DNA from: Candidatus Zixiibacteriota bacterium
GTDB lineage: Bacteria; Zixibacteria; MSB-5A5; GN15; PGXB01
DNA length: 64,000 nt
Direction: 5' to 3'
Assembly (NCBI GenBank): GCA_016933695.1
Contig: JAFGAL010000020.1
Coordinates: 100,574-164,573 of the forward strand
In this document: in pieces, positions 1 to 8,599 of the stretch
How the letters are laid out: every line of letters starts with the position of its first letter
How positions within the stretch are numbered: the first letter of the stretch is position 1
Made by a program: the position numbers and the translations under genes
Notes under the pieces: generated by a model
Seen by the model: only the letters and a program-made list of their open reading frames with translations
The model's database searches: none
Told to the model about the DNA's origin: nothing

Positions 1-1010
1 GCAATGATCTTACTGTTGCAGGTAAAATCGACGCGGGCGATGAAGATGCCGTGGCGAATCTGCTTACGGAGTATGACGCCTGTGTTTCGGCGGTGACATA
101 TCGGTATAATCCCGGTCTGACCCGGGCGGCGATTCGGGCACACACACATTTCTTCGATCTGGGCGGCAATAACGACGTGGTCAAGGCGCAATTGGAGATG
201 TCCGACGAGGCCAAAGCGGCGGACGTGCTGGTTATTCCCGACTGCGGACTGGCGCCCGGTATGGTCTCGATACTGGCGGCGGCCGGTCTGAAGGAATTCG
301 ATAAAGTGACGTCGCTGAAAATCCGGGTCGGCGGGCTCCCGCAGAATCCTCGTCCCCCGCTGAATTACCAGATGGTGTTCTCGTCGGAGGGATTGATCAA
401 CGAGTACTGGGAGCCGGTGGTGATTCTCGAAGAGGGTAAAAAGAAAACGGTCAATCCGATGACCGGTATCGAAACGATGGAATTCGACGGGATCGGCACG
501 CTGGAGGCGTTTTACACCTCCGGGGGAACCTCGACCCTTCCTGACACCTACGCGGGAGTTGTGGATTTTCTGGATTACAAGACTATTCGGTATCCCGGTC
601 ATTGCCAGGTGTTCAAGCCGATGCTGGAAATCGGCCTGGGATCACGCAGTGAAATCAGGGTCGGCGATGTCCGGGTGGAACCGCGCGAGGTGTTCAAAAA
701 AGTGCTTGAGAAAAACCTGTCCTTCACCGATCCCGACATGGTACTGGTGCGGGTGACGTTTGAAGGAATCAAGGATGATAAGGCGCGGACATTGTCCTAT
801 GAAATTGTCGATCGTCAGGACAGCCGTAGCGGTTTGACCGCGATGATGCGGACGACGGCGTTTCCGGTTGCGATTATCGCCTGGATGGCCTGCGCCGGAA
901 AAATCGAGGCTCGGGGCGTGATTCCGCAGGAACTGGCGGTCGATTCGGCATTCTTCATCACGCAGTTGAAAAAACGCAATATCCTGTTGACGGTGAACAC
1001 GACCGATTGA
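1..1010 (+). CDS. Saccharopine dehydrogenase family protein (5' end outside window)
   Basis: The frame is already open at the left edge (codons run from base 3), so the start and most of the NAD(P)-binding Rossmann domain are missing. What remains is about 335 residues resembling the C-terminal part of saccharopine dehydrogenase/lysine 6-dehydrogenase-like oxidoreductases: an AVTYRYNPGLTRAAI stretch, then FFDLGGNN and the conserved PDCGLAPGM loop that closes the active site. Family members act in lysine metabolism or in making carboxynorspermidine. The substrate cannot be told from this fragment. It ends at a TGA facing the minus-strand ferredoxin gene, with only about 50 bases between them and no clear terminator. 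Confidence 0.8.
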   Translation, partial: NDLTVAGKIDAGDEDAVANLLTEYDACVSAVTYRYNPGLTRAAIRAHTHFFDLGGNNDVVKAQLEMSDEAKAADVLVIPDCGLAPGMVSILAAAGLKEFDKVTSLKIRVGGLPQNPRPPLNYQMVFSSEGLINEYWEPVVILEEGKKKTVNPMTGIETMEFDGIGTLEAFYTSGGTSTLPDTYAGVVDFLDYKTIRYPGHCQVFKPMLEIGLGSRSEIRVGDVRVEPREVFKKVLEKNLSFTDPDMVLVRVTFEGIKDDKARTLSYEIVDRQDSRSGLTAMMRTTAFPVAIIAWMACAGKIEARGVIPQELAVDSAFFITQLKKRNILLTVNTTD

Positions 1011-1061
1011 TACACCGGTCGTGGTACGAACCGAACGCGGTTAGTACGATACCCCCGGCGG

Positions 1062-1349
1062 TTATTTTGGAATTGTCACCGTAATATCACCCAATACGCG
1101 AGTCTGACAGGCCAGTCGCGACCGATCGGTCAGCTTGTCCACAGTCTCCAGCAGGTCCGCCTCGTCACCTTCCTTGGGGGAAACCCGGTCGATTCCGCAG
1201 TCGATATACACGTGACAGGTTCCGCATACACCGTTGGCACCGCAGTCGTTGTCGATATCGATCCCGTTGTCCAGCGCCGCCTCCAGGATGGTCGTTCCTT
1301 CGGCGACTTCGACTTCCGTGTCACTGTTCACGAATAGTATTTTCGGCAT
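1062..1349 (-). CDS. Adrenodoxin-type [2Fe-2S] ferredoxin
   Basis: A 95-residue electron carrier. The four cluster ligands are visible as C36, C42, C45 and C81 (C-X5-C-X2-C-X35-C), within NDCGANGVCGTC and a late RLACQT, which is the vertebrate/ISC-type plant-like fold. I chose the ATG at 1349 because a GGAGA ribosome-binding site lies just upstream of it; an ATG four codons earlier has none. Such ferredoxins supply electrons to Fe-S assembly, P450s or hydroxylases. It is divergent from the IscR-like regulator across about 240 bases, which makes a role in Fe-S homeostasis likely, though no other isc/suf gene is in view. Confidence 0.88.
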   Translation of the reverse strand: MPKILFVNSDTEVEVAEGTTILEAALDNGIDIDNDCGANGVCGTCHVYIDCGIDRVSPKEGDEADLLETVDKLTDRSRLACQTRVLGDITVTIPK

Positions 1350-1503
1350 GGTTCTCCGCATTTCCGATCGTTTGTTATGTCGTCACGAACGACACAAACG
1401 TGGTCATCTCGTTTTGATGCATAGGAATATACGGTTAGGGCGGGTCTGTCAAGCACTTTTCTCCGGGGGCAAAACAAAATTCCGCGCCATGCAAAAAAAA
1501 CAC

Positions 1504-1532
1504 TTGAAAAAGGTGCAACATTTATCCATATT
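1504..1532 (+). promoter_or_regulatory. Putative sigma-70 promoter of the IscR-like gene
   Basis: TTGAAA at 1504-1509, a 17-base spacer and CATATT at 1527-1532. Downstream, an AT-rich stretch with alternating TATATATA (1537-1560) leads to the start codon and could hold an operator for autoregulation. The pairing is by eye only; other AT-rich hexamers nearby could serve. Confidence 0.4.
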
Positions 1533-1590
1533 AGGACGTTTGATATGTATATATATAGAGTTAATTGGTCAATGAAGAAGGGAACATGAC

Positions 1591-2001
1591 ATGCAATTAT
1601 CACGAAAAGCCGATTATGCTCTTCGAGCCGTAATGCACTTCGCCGGAATGCCCAAGGGAAAACTGGCTTCCATCGGAACCGTCGCCAAGGCCCAGAAAAT
1701 ACCCCGGGAATTTTTGGCCAAGATATTGAAAGATCTCACCTGGGCCGGTATTCTGGTTTCCTACCAGGGCGTCACCGGTGGATATCGGCTGTCGCGGCCG
1801 GCGCGTGACATTTCATTTTTGGACGTTATCGAAGCCATGGAGGGACCGATTGCGCTCAATTTGTGCACGCAGGACAGTTGCGAGTGTGATCATTATCCGG
1901 ATTGCAAGATGCGCGATTTCTGGGTGAAAGAAGAGGAGCATTTCAAGAAGATGCTGTCGCGCGCCAATTTCGGAAAGTACAAGGCGGTCTACAAGAAATA
2001 A
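1591..2001 (+). CDS. Rrf2/IscR-family transcriptional regulator
   Basis: A 136-residue winged-helix regulator. The N-terminal MQLSRKADYALRAV and the wing TGGYRLSRPA are typical of Rrf2 proteins. Cysteines at 92, 97, 99 and 105 fall where IscR binds its [2Fe-2S] cluster (C92, C98, C104 in Escherichia coli), so it probably senses Fe-S status or redox/NO rather than being a cluster-less member. The divergent ferredoxin gene is the natural first target. An AAGGGAA lies before the ATG. A hairpin (GGTGGTTTCC...GGAAACACC) follows the stop codon at about 2017-2038. Confidence 0.88.
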   Translation: MQLSRKADYALRAVMHFAGMPKGKLASIGTVAKAQKIPREFLAKILKDLTWAGILVSYQGVTGGYRLSRPARDISFLDVIEAMEGPIALNLCTQDSCECDHYPDCKMRDFWVKEEEHFKKMLSRANFGKYKAVYKK

Positions 2002-2081
2002 GCACATGGAGCGGGGTGGTTTCCGGAAGGAAACACCGGTTACTTCCACAGCATCTCAGGCATCATGCCTGAAAAATCTCA

Positions 2082-2112
2082 GTTCGGCCGGGCTGTTACA
2101 ACCCGGCCGAAC
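2082..2112. terminator. Strong 11-bp hairpin after the IscR-like gene
   Basis: GTTCGGCCGGG (2082-2092) pairs perfectly with CCCGGCCGAAC (2102-2112) around a 9-base loop. A smaller hairpin (TCAGGCA...TGCCTGA, about 2056-2072) lies just before it, followed by AAAAATC. Neither has a downstream T-run on the plus strand, so this may be a weak terminator, an RNA-stability element or a protein-binding palindrome. A TATAAT follows at 2114. Confidence 0.45.
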
Positions 2113-2146
2113 GTATAATATTGCGGAGGAAATATGACTCGCGGGG

Positions 2147-2175
2147 TTGATTTTCCTGATGGAAATATGTTATAT
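2147..2175 (+). promoter_or_regulatory. Putative sigma-70 promoter of pdxST
   Basis: TTGATT (2147-2152), 17-base spacer, TTATAT (2170-2175). Transcription would begin near 2182, giving a leader of about 65 bases before pdxS, whose ATG follows a GGAG site. Confidence 0.5.
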
Positions 2176-2246
2176 ACCCGCTGAGAACGACGAACGCCCG
2201 ACCGGGGCGGTTGCAAAGATAAAAGCGATTACGGGAGACCGGAGCG

Positions 2247-3128
2247 ATGAATTTCGAGGATAAAGAGTATAAGATACGAGTCGGCCTGGCGGAAATGCTC
2301 AAGGGCGGGGTGATCATGGATGTCATCAATCCCGAGCAGGCAAAAATTGCCGAACAGGCCGGTGCGGCGGCGGTCATGGCGCTGGAACGGGTTCCGGCCG
2401 ATATTCGCGCCGACGGCGGGGTGGCCCGGATGGCCGATCCCGACATTATCGAGGGGATAAAAAAAGCGGTTTCGATACCGGTAATGGCGAAGTGCCGTAT
2501 CGGGCATTTTGCCGAAGCGGAAATTCTGCAGGCGCTGGAAGTCGACTTTATCGACGAATCGGAAGTGCTGACTCCCGCCGACTATGAAAATCATATCAAC
2601 AAGTGGACGTTCACGGTTCCGTTTGTTTGCGGATGCCGCAATCTGGGCGAAGCCCTGCGGCGGGTTGCCGAGGGAGCCGCGATGATTCGCACCAAGGGCG
2701 AAGCCGGCACCGGCGACGTGTCCGAGGCGGTCAAGCACCTGCGTGAAATCAACCGTGAAATGAAAAAGCTGACGGTGATGTCCGAGGAGGACTTGTATCG
2801 GGTCGCCAAGGAAGAGCGGTCGCCCTTGACCGTGGTTAGGATGGTGGCGAAAACCGGCAAGCTCCCGGTCCCCAATTTCGCCGCCGGCGGGGTCGCGACT
2901 CCGGCCGATGCCGCATTGGTGATGAAACTCGGCGCCGAAGCCGTTTTTGTTGGGAGTGGTATTTTCAAATCATCCCAACCGGAAAAACGCGCCCGTGCCA
3001 TTGTCACCGCGGTGACGCAGTACGCCGATGCCAAAGCGGTCGCCGAGTGCAGTCGTGGACTGGGCGAGGCCATGAAAGGGATTTCCGCCGCGGAGATTCC
3101 CGAAGACAAACTCTTGCACGTGCGCTGA
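2247..3128 (+). CDS. pdxS: Pyridoxal 5'-phosphate synthase lyase subunit PdxS
   Basis: This TIM-barrel enzyme makes pyridoxal 5'-phosphate from ribose 5-phosphate, glyceraldehyde 3-phosphate and ammonia delivered by PdxT. The 293 residues match the family length. The two lysines that carry the covalent intermediates are present: K82 in [10 protein letters not shown] and K150 in [11 protein letters not shown]. The phosphate-binding [10 protein letters not shown] and the late [25 protein letters not shown] segments are also conserved. pdxT follows 24 bases downstream, so the two are cotranscribed. This is the deoxyxylulose-independent route to the vitamin, in a bacterium that nevertheless carries ispH of the MEP pathway next door. 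Confidence 0.97.
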   Translation: MNFEDKEYKIRVGLAEMLKGGVIMDVINPEQAKIAEQAGAAAVMALERVPADIRADGGVARMADPDIIEGIKKAVSIPVMAKCRIGHFAEAEILQALEVDFIDESEVLTPADYENHINKWTFTVPFVCGCRNLGEALRRVAEGAAMIRTKGEAGTGDVSEAVKHLREINREMKKLTVMSEEDLYRVAKEERSPLTVVRMVAKTGKLPVPNFAAGGVATPADAALVMKLGAEAVFVGSGIFKSSQPEKRARAIVTAVTQYADAKAVAECSRGLGEAMKGISAAEIPEDKLLHVR

Positions 3129-3152
3129 TTCGGCGGAATACGCACTATCGCC

Positions 3153-3779
3153 ATGTTTACCGCTCTGCATATCGGAGTGCTGGCGCTCCAGGGGGATTTC
3201 GAACGTCATTTGCACCATGTGCATCTCCTGCATGCCGCCACGCGGGAAGTCCGTCGCGGCGCCGATCTCGACGGACTGGATGCCTTGATTATTCCCGGCG
3301 GTGAATCGACCACCATCCACAAACTGATCGACCGGTTTGCCATGCGTGACATCCTGACCGGCTTTCTCAAACAGCATCCCGTATGGGGGACCTGCGCGGG
3401 ATCGATCCTGCTGGCGCGGGAAGTCGACGACGACCGGATTACGCCGTTCGGCATTATCGACGTGGCCGTCAGCCGCAACGCCTACGGTCGTCAGGTGCAT
3501 TCGTTTTTCGCCTCTGTCAACGCCCGTCTCGGCAAGAATCAGGTGATCCTGCCGGCGTCGTTTATCCGGGCGCCGATTGTCTCCGATCCCGGCCCGGACG
3601 TGTGTGTGCTGGCCGAATACGAGGGGCATCCGGTTCTGCTGGAACAGAGGGATTGTCTGATCAGTACCTTTCATACCGAGTTGCATGACGATCCGATGTT
3701 GACGCGTTATTTTCTCGAGAAAGTTCTGGTGGCAACGCACGGCAGAAGTGACTCATCGGCTTATCGGTCGGCATCGTAA
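3153..3779 (+). CDS. pdxT: Pyridoxal 5'-phosphate synthase glutaminase subunit PdxT
   Basis: Class I glutamine amidotransferase that hydrolyses glutamine and channels ammonia into PdxS. The N-terminal IGVLALQGDFERH, the PGGESTT oxyanion region, the nucleophile C81 in WGTCAGSILLA, and H174/E176 in STFHTEL make up the full catalytic set. At 208 residues it is of usual length, with a short Ser-rich tail (GRSDSSAYRSAS) that is probably not functional. It is tightly linked to pdxS. No strong Shine-Dalgarno sequence precedes the ATG, which suggests translational coupling or a weak site. Confidence 0.96.
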   Translation: MFTALHIGVLALQGDFERHLHHVHLLHAATREVRRGADLDGLDALIIPGGESTTIHKLIDRFAMRDILTGFLKQHPVWGTCAGSILLAREVDDDRITPFGIIDVAVSRNAYGRQVHSFFASVNARLGKNQVILPASFIRAPIVSDPGPDVCVLAEYEGHPVLLEQRDCLISTFHTELHDDPMLTRYFLEKVLVATHGRSDSSAYRSAS

Positions 3780-3803
3780 ACATACCGTCACCCGTGGAGG
3801 ACC

Positions 3804-4742
3804 ATGAAAATTTCCGGCCTGAAAAAAATCATCGTTGCCGACCATTACGGATTTTGCATGGGGGTGAAAAACGCCATTTCCATCGCGCGGGAAACCGCCG
3901 CGCTGGCGGACACCTGCACCATCCTCAAGGAGATCGTGCACAACGACGCGGTCGTCGAAAATTTCAAGAGAAAAGGCGTCGAACAGGCGCGGTCGATCGA
4001 TGCCATTTCGGACGGAACCGTGATTATTCCGGCGCACGGCGTGTCGCCGGAGGTTCTGCGCAAGGCCGAACGGAAGGGGTTGAAGATCGTGAATGCCACC
4101 TGCCCGCTGGTGATACGCATTCATAAGATCGTCAAGAAGCTGGCCGAAGAGGGGTATCGGGTTTTACACTTCGGTGATCCCGATCATGATGAAACCGTGG
4201 GCATTGTCGGCTGGGCGCCGGAACGCGTGGAGGTGATCGCGTCGCTTGAAGCCCTGAACGCGTACCCCGATTATGAAGGCAAACTGGCGTTGACATCGCA
4301 GACCACCGCCCGCTCGGCGGATTTTGCGGCCGTGGAACAAGAGGCCCGCCGCCGTTTCCCGCAGATCGAGGTGTTCAACACCATCTGCAATGCCACCAAT
4401 CAGCGTCAGGAGGCGATTGTGAAACTCGCCCCGAACGTGGACCTGATCCTGGTGGTCGGCTCGCCATCGTCGGCCAACTCCAATCGGCTGGTCAGGATTT
4501 CCCGCACGATCTGCTCTGAGTCGTATTTAATCAATTCCGCCGATGATATCCTGGTCGACTGGTTTACCGGGACAAAACCGATCGCTACAGTCGGCATTTC
4601 CGCCGGGGCATCGACACCGGATTTCCTGATCGCGGGCGCCATCGACCGTCTGCGCGATATGGCCGATCGCGAGATCGAGGTGGTGTATCCGTCGGGGCGA
4701 CGTCGCGACAATCGTCTGGCCATGGACAGCCCGCAATCCTGA
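3804..4742 (+). CDS. ispH: 4-hydroxy-3-methylbut-2-enyl diphosphate reductase IspH
   Basis: Last enzyme of the MEP pathway: a [4Fe-4S] protein that reduces HMBPP to isopentenyl and dimethylallyl diphosphate. The three cluster cysteines are C18 (GFCMGV), C100 (NATCPLV) and C195 (NTICNAT). The conserved PAHGVSPE and the SSANSNRL substrate loop are present. Its 312 residues match the family. A GTGGAGGACC site precedes the ATG, 24 bases after pdxT, so it may be the third gene of the pdxST operon. Electrons for such enzymes come from ferredoxin or flavodoxin; the ferredoxin at 1.1 kb is a candidate partner, by inference only. Confidence 0.96.
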   Translation: MKISGLKKIIVADHYGFCMGVKNAISIARETAALADTCTILKEIVHNDAVVENFKRKGVEQARSIDAISDGTVIIPAHGVSPEVLRKAERKGLKIVNATCPLVIRIHKIVKKLAEEGYRVLHFGDPDHDETVGIVGWAPERVEVIASLEALNAYPDYEGKLALTSQTTARSADFAAVEQEARRRFPQIEVFNTICNATNQRQEAIVKLAPNVDLILVVGSPSSANSNRLVRISRTICSESYLINSADDILVDWFTGTKPIATVGISAGASTPDFLIAGAIDRLRDMADREIEVVYPSGRRRDNRLAMDSPQS

Positions 4743-5330
4743 TTTGTACCAACCATCATATCCTGTCGGGGGCATTTCACCATAATATCGGCGTACAGTC
4801 GGACAATACGGGGAGACGGAATCCGTGTGTTTGCCTGACATTTGCTGTCATGGCGGAAGTCCTGTGGATGATACAAAACCGCATAAATAGCGGGTTTATT
4901 TGCAATTTTTTTATTGCAAAGGAGGGAATTTGTTTTATATTTATAGACTCTGGGAACATCTCAGACAGGAATGTGTTAAAAATTATGACAACATCGAAAC
5001 ATTCAATTTCATTCTCGTTCTCTACACATCGTCGGGGGAGACATATCTTCATCAGATCGTAAAGGTTGGAAGCGGGATGAAGTGGTGTTGGCATGACAGA
5101 CATTTACGAACATCAAACACATAGGGGGCATATGGCACAAAACAGATTTGAGCCGAGAATGGCTCATGTGTAGGTGTGAAAAGCAGCATTACCTATCGGT
5201 AAGAAAATTGCAGGGATAGCCGATACTATAGCATAACCCCCTGTAATCGGTTCTTCGGACGGCAAAACCCGCCACGGCGGGAAAACAGGAAAAAAGAGCA
5301 CATTTTTTGTCGTTCACATTGGAGGAGCAC
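4743..5330. other. 588-base intergenic region with several hairpins, no convincing gene
   Basis: I see no supported protein here. It holds a perfect hairpin TTTGCAAT...ATTGCAAA (about 4899-4920) followed at once by GGAGGG, a TGAGCC...GGCTCA hairpin (about 5149-5166) and a CCCGCC-AC-GGCGGG inverted repeat (about 5269-5282). A 13-codon frame starting ATGGCACAA near 5132 has a purine-rich leader but no other support. The GGTTCTTCGGACGGC segment next to the GC-rich repeat looks like a dispersed-repeat fragment, but that cannot be tested within one window. Confidence 0.4.
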
Positions 5331-5783
5331 ATGCTCAAGAGTGTAGAGTTATATACCATCCCCAACGATCGTGATTGTGAGGAGATTTTGAGTTTTCTGA
5401 GGGAGGTGGATGTCAACCTGAACATCCGCGACCTCAAGAAACAGCCTCTGACGTACCATGAAATCTCCGGATTGATTCGTCATCTGAATCTGCGACATTT
5501 TATCAATGCCGATGCCAAGGTTTTTAAGAAGTCCGGATTGGAAGACAACAATCTGTCTCGGGAAGATATTTTCAAGCTGATGGCTGAAGACAATGATTTG
5601 CTGAGGAAGCCCATTGTCGTGGCCGGACGCCTGATGACGGTCGGCTGTAATATCGACAAGATCAAGGAGATGTTGCAGATCAAGTCGAACGGTGCCGATC
5701 CGGCGGACGAATTCATGGATTCCATCCCGATGCGCCATAACGGCGATTCGGAAAAAAGGGGTAGATCCAGTAAGTCGGCCTAA
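5331..5783 (+). CDS. ArsC/Spx-like thioredoxin-fold protein
   Basis: A 150-residue protein with the ArsC/Spx layout: beta strand ELYTIPNDRDCEEIL carrying one cysteine (C16), a helical middle, then the diagnostic cis-proline strand LLRKPIVVAG. Spx proteins have CxxC and arsenate reductases have HxxxxxCxxxR; here a lone Cys sits in NDRDCEEIL, so neither activity can be asserted. A redox-sensing or thiol-transfer role is possible. I chose the ATG at 5331 because GGAGGAG lies five bases upstream; a TTG at 5307 has no such site. The C-terminal 25 residues are charged and probably disordered. Confidence 0.7.
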   Translation: MLKSVELYTIPNDRDCEEILSFLREVDVNLNIRDLKKQPLTYHEISGLIRHLNLRHFINADAKVFKKSGLEDNNLSREDIFKLMAEDNDLLRKPIVVAGRLMTVGCNIDKIKEMLQIKSNGADPADEFMDSIPMRHNGDSEKRGRSSKSA

Positions 5784-5788
5784 AATCA

Positions 5789-5817
5789 TTGCCTTTGCCC
5801 CATGCTCTTGCTTATAT
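5789..5817 (+). promoter_or_regulatory. Putative sigma-70 promoter of the ETF-QO gene
   Basis: TTGCCT (5789-5794), 17-base spacer, TTATAT (5812-5817). The start would be near 5824, giving a leader of about 34 bases containing the GGGGAGGA ribosome-binding site of the downstream gene. Confidence 0.5.
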
Positions 5818-5857
5818 TGCACCGATAGGACAAGAATCGCAGGAGCAGGGGAGGACA

Positions 5858-7534
5858 ATGAATATCGAACGCGAAATCCTTGAAGTCGACGTCTTGATCG
5901 TGGGGGCAGGACCGGGCGGATTGTCATTCGCCTATCATTTGGCCCAATTGTGCAAAAACGCCGGTGGTGACTTTGCGCCGCCGGAAATCGTCGTGATTGA
6001 GAAGGGCACCTATCCCGGTGCGCATTCGCTGTCGGGGGCTATTCTTGACCCGCGGACCATCGCAAAACTCATCCCGGACTATCTCGAGAAAGGGATGCCG
6101 TTTGAGAAAAAGGCCGGGAAGGATTCGATGTACTTCCTGACCGAAGACGGCAGGATCAAATTTCCGTTTGCACCGGGTCCGTTTCAAAATCACGGCAATT
6201 TTATCATCTCACTCAATAAAATCACCGCGTGGCTCGGCGAACAGGTCGAAGCGGCAGGCGTCAATATTTTCCCCGGAACCGGCGGTTATGAACTGCTGAT
6301 CGAGGATGGCGCGGTCACGGGAGTGCGGACGGTCGACATGGGATTGGACAAGGAAGGCCATCCCCGCGACAATTTCGAGCCGGGCTCGCTGTTGAAGGCC
6401 AAGGTGACGATTCTGGCCGAGGGCGTGCACGGTTCGCTGACCAAACAGGCAATCGAAAAACTCGAGTTGAATAAAAACCGGATGCCCCAGCAGTATCTGA
6501 CGGGGGTCAAGGAGGTCTGGGAAATCCCCGAGGGACGGCTCGGCGACGGAGAGATCATCCATACGTTTGGCTGGCCGCTTCCCATGGAGGAATACGGTGG
6601 GGGGTTCGTCTACGACATGGGCGGCAAGCTGGCAGCGGTCGGCTATTGTGTCGGCCTGAACAGCCCCAATCCCACCAATGATCCTCACTACCGGTTCCAG
6701 CAGTTCAAATGCCATCCGTTGATCAAAAAGATTTTCGAAGGCGGAACGATGTTGCACTACGGCGCCAAAACCATCCCCGAGGGCGGCTATTACGCCATGC
6801 CGAAGCTGTACCATGACGGATTATTATTGATCGGCGATTCGGCGGGATTCCTCAATTCCATGCGCCTGAAAGGAATTCATCTCGCGATGGAATCCGGGAT
6901 GCTGGCGGCCGAAACCGTGTTCGATGCGATGAAAAAGGAGGATTTTTCATCTGAAACCCTGAAATGGTTCGCGTCGCGGTTCGAGTCATCCGAAGCCAAA
7001 CGCGAGTTGTACAAAGTGCGCAATTTCCATTCCGGATTCGACGACGGTATTCTGGCCGGCATGATCAGCGCCGGACTGCAGTTGGTCACCGGCGGGTATA
7101 CGTTCGGCGACCGGCGGCAAACCCATCCCGATCACAGCCGCATGCTGCAATTCAACCAGTACCTGTCCTCACGCGGACAGAATGCGGTCAGGCGCGATAT
7201 GAAATTCGACAATGAGTACACCTTCGACAAATTAACGGACGTGTATCGTTCCGGAACGAAACACGAGGAGGAACAACCGCCGCACCTGGTCATTGCCGAT
7301 TATGATATCTGCAACAACAAATGTACCGAGGAATACGGCAATCCCTGCCAGTATTTCTGCCCGGCGCAGGTGTATGAAATGGTCGAGGACGAATCGCGAC
7401 CGGGGAAGAAAAAACTGCAGTTGACCCCGTCGAACTGTGTCCACTGCAAGACCTGCGATATCGCCGATCCGTATCAGATCATCACGTGGGTGGTCCCGGA
7501 GGGTGGCGGCGGCCCGAATTATACGAACTGCTGA
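5858..7534 (+). CDS. Electron transfer flavoprotein-quinone oxidoreductase (ETF-QO)
   Basis: Membrane-associated flavo-iron-sulfur enzyme that passes electrons from reduced ETF (fatty-acid and amino-acid oxidation) to the quinone pool. The 558 residues show an FAD-binding GAGPGG at 16-21, the internal GDSAGFLN/KGIHLAMESG FAD motif, and a C-terminal ferredoxin-like domain with CQYFCPAQVYE and CVHCKTCDI supplying the [4Fe-4S] ligands, ending GPNYTNC. The ATG at 5858 is preceded by GGGGAGGA; an upstream in-frame ATG at 5789 lacks this. No etfAB genes are in view. A terminator hairpin follows. Confidence 0.95.
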   Translation: MNIEREILEVDVLIVGAGPGGLSFAYHLAQLCKNAGGDFAPPEIVVIEKGTYPGAHSLSGAILDPRTIAKLIPDYLEKGMPFEKKAGKDSMYFLTEDGRIKFPFAPGPFQNHGNFIISLNKITAWLGEQVEAAGVNIFPGTGGYELLIEDGAVTGVRTVDMGLDKEGHPRDNFEPGSLLKAKVTILAEGVHGSLTKQAIEKLELNKNRMPQQYLTGVKEVWEIPEGRLGDGEIIHTFGWPLPMEEYGGGFVYDMGGKLAAVGYCVGLNSPNPTNDPHYRFQQFKCHPLIKKIFEGGTMLHYGAKTIPEGGYYAMPKLYHDGLLLIGDSAGFLNSMRLKGIHLAMESGMLAAETVFDAMKKEDFSSETLKWFASRFESSEAKRELYKVRNFHSGFDDGILAGMISAGLQLVTGGYTFGDRRQTHPDHSRMLQFNQYLSSRGQNAVRRDMKFDNEYTFDKLTDVYRSGTKHEEEQPPHLVIADYDICNNKCTEEYGNPCQYFCPAQVYEMVEDESRPGKKKLQLTPSNCVHCKTCDIADPYQIITWVVPEGGGGPNYTNC

Positions 7535-7558
7535 TAGGGCAGTACGAATCTATTATAC

Positions 7559-7588
7559 CGGGCCGTATGGATCATGCGGCCCGTTTCT
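7559..7588 (+). terminator. Intrinsic terminator after ETF-QO gene
   Basis: CGGGCCG (7559-7565) pairs with CGGCCCG (7577-7583) around an 11-base loop, followed by TTTCTATT. It closes the ETF-QO transcript; about 170 AT-rich bases then lead to the next gene. Confidence 0.7.
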
Positions 7589-7759
7589 ATTGATGAAATA
7601 ACTCAATTCGCACAATTTGAAAACGTTGCCGTGTTTTAGTAAAAAACTGATATGATTTTGGACTTTACCGCTTATATTGTAGTAACATAATGTACGGACC
7701 CTGCGTAGAATATTCTTAGGGCCGCGCCGCCATACGCGATCGATAGAGGGGTTTGAAGC

Positions 7760-8545
7760 ATGCTGGTCCTTGTTATCGCCGTGCAATCACAACTGGGAGA
7801 GCGGCTTTCACTCGAAGGAAAACTGCATATTTTCAGACGACGGCCGGATTTCGTCTGCCTGCCGGAATACTGTCTGATCCATAAAGACCTGCCCGATTTC
7901 AGCCGGGCCGCATTGGATATCCGTGAAAACCTGAAATATCTCGAATACCTGTCCATGGAGATGGACACCTGCCTGATCGGCGGTTCGGTGGTCGAAGCCG
8001 ACCGCGACGCGCTCTATAACAGTGCCTACGTGTTTCAGCGCGGGGCGGTGGTGGGACGATACCGCAAGCTGAATCCGGTCAGCGGCGAAATCAGCAAGGG
8101 GATTCTTCCCGGCGACCGGGTGTTCACTGCGACCGTGGACGGCGTTAAAATCGGCATTATGATTTGCGCCGACGCATTGAATCCGGGTTTATTCGATGTG
8201 ATGGCGCGCGAAAACATTGACATCATTTTTATCCCGACCACCTCGCCGCATCGTCCGGCGGAGTCCAAAACCGAGAAGCACAAACGGGACAATGACATTT
8301 ACGTGAGAGGCGCCGATTCCGCCGGGGCGTTCGTGGTCAAGACCTGTGCGGTCGGAACGCTGTTTGAAAAGCCGCTTCAGGGACGGACCCTGATTGCCGC
8401 GCCGTGGGGGATACTGGGGCGGGTGCCGATTCACCAGGAGTCCGAACGCACGATGCTTTCGCTGGTGCTGGATATCGATGAAATTCGTGATTTCCGCAAG
8501 AAGCGACGACGGTGTACCGTCAGCGACACTTCCCCCCTGATCTAA
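7760..8545 (+). CDS. Carbon-nitrogen hydrolase (nitrilase superfamily)
   Basis: A 261-residue cytoplasmic amidase of the nitrilase fold. The Glu-Lys-Cys catalytic triad is visible as E36 (CLPEYC), K103 (YRKLNP) and C136 (MICADAL). Family members cleave amides such as omega-amides or N-carbamoyl compounds, and the substrate cannot be inferred. The protein is somewhat short at the N-terminus relative to typical members (270-300 residues), starting with only a brief beta strand. It stands alone: a terminator precedes it and a bidirectional terminator follows, facing the minus-strand foldase gene. A GAGGGG site lies before the ATG. Confidence 0.85.
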   Translation: MLVLVIAVQSQLGERLSLEGKLHIFRRRPDFVCLPEYCLIHKDLPDFSRAALDIRENLKYLEYLSMEMDTCLIGGSVVEADRDALYNSAYVFQRGAVVGRYRKLNPVSGEISKGILPGDRVFTATVDGVKIGIMICADALNPGLFDVMARENIDIIFIPTTSPHRPAESKTEKHKRDNDIYVRGADSAGAFVVKTCAVGTLFEKPLQGRTLIAAPWGILGRVPIHQESERTMLSLVLDIDEIRDFRKKRRRCTVSDTSPLI

Positions 8546-8550
8546 GGACA

Positions 8551-8581
8551 AAAAAAGGGACGCTTGCGCGTCCCTTGATTT
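8551..8581. terminator. Bidirectional intrinsic terminator
   Basis: AAGGGACGC (8555-8563), TTGC loop, GCGTCCCTT (8568-8576): a perfect 9-bp stem. The A-run before it forms a long U-tract for minus-strand transcripts, and GATTTTT follows for the plus strand. It separates the convergent amidase and foldase genes. Confidence 0.85.
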
Positions 8582-8599
8582 TTCATATCTCTCATGCGA

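Noticed and set aside
5307..5330. TTG start for the ArsC/Spx-like protein
   Set aside because: The ATG at 5331 has a strong GGAGGAG site; the eight extra residues are encoded by that site itself.
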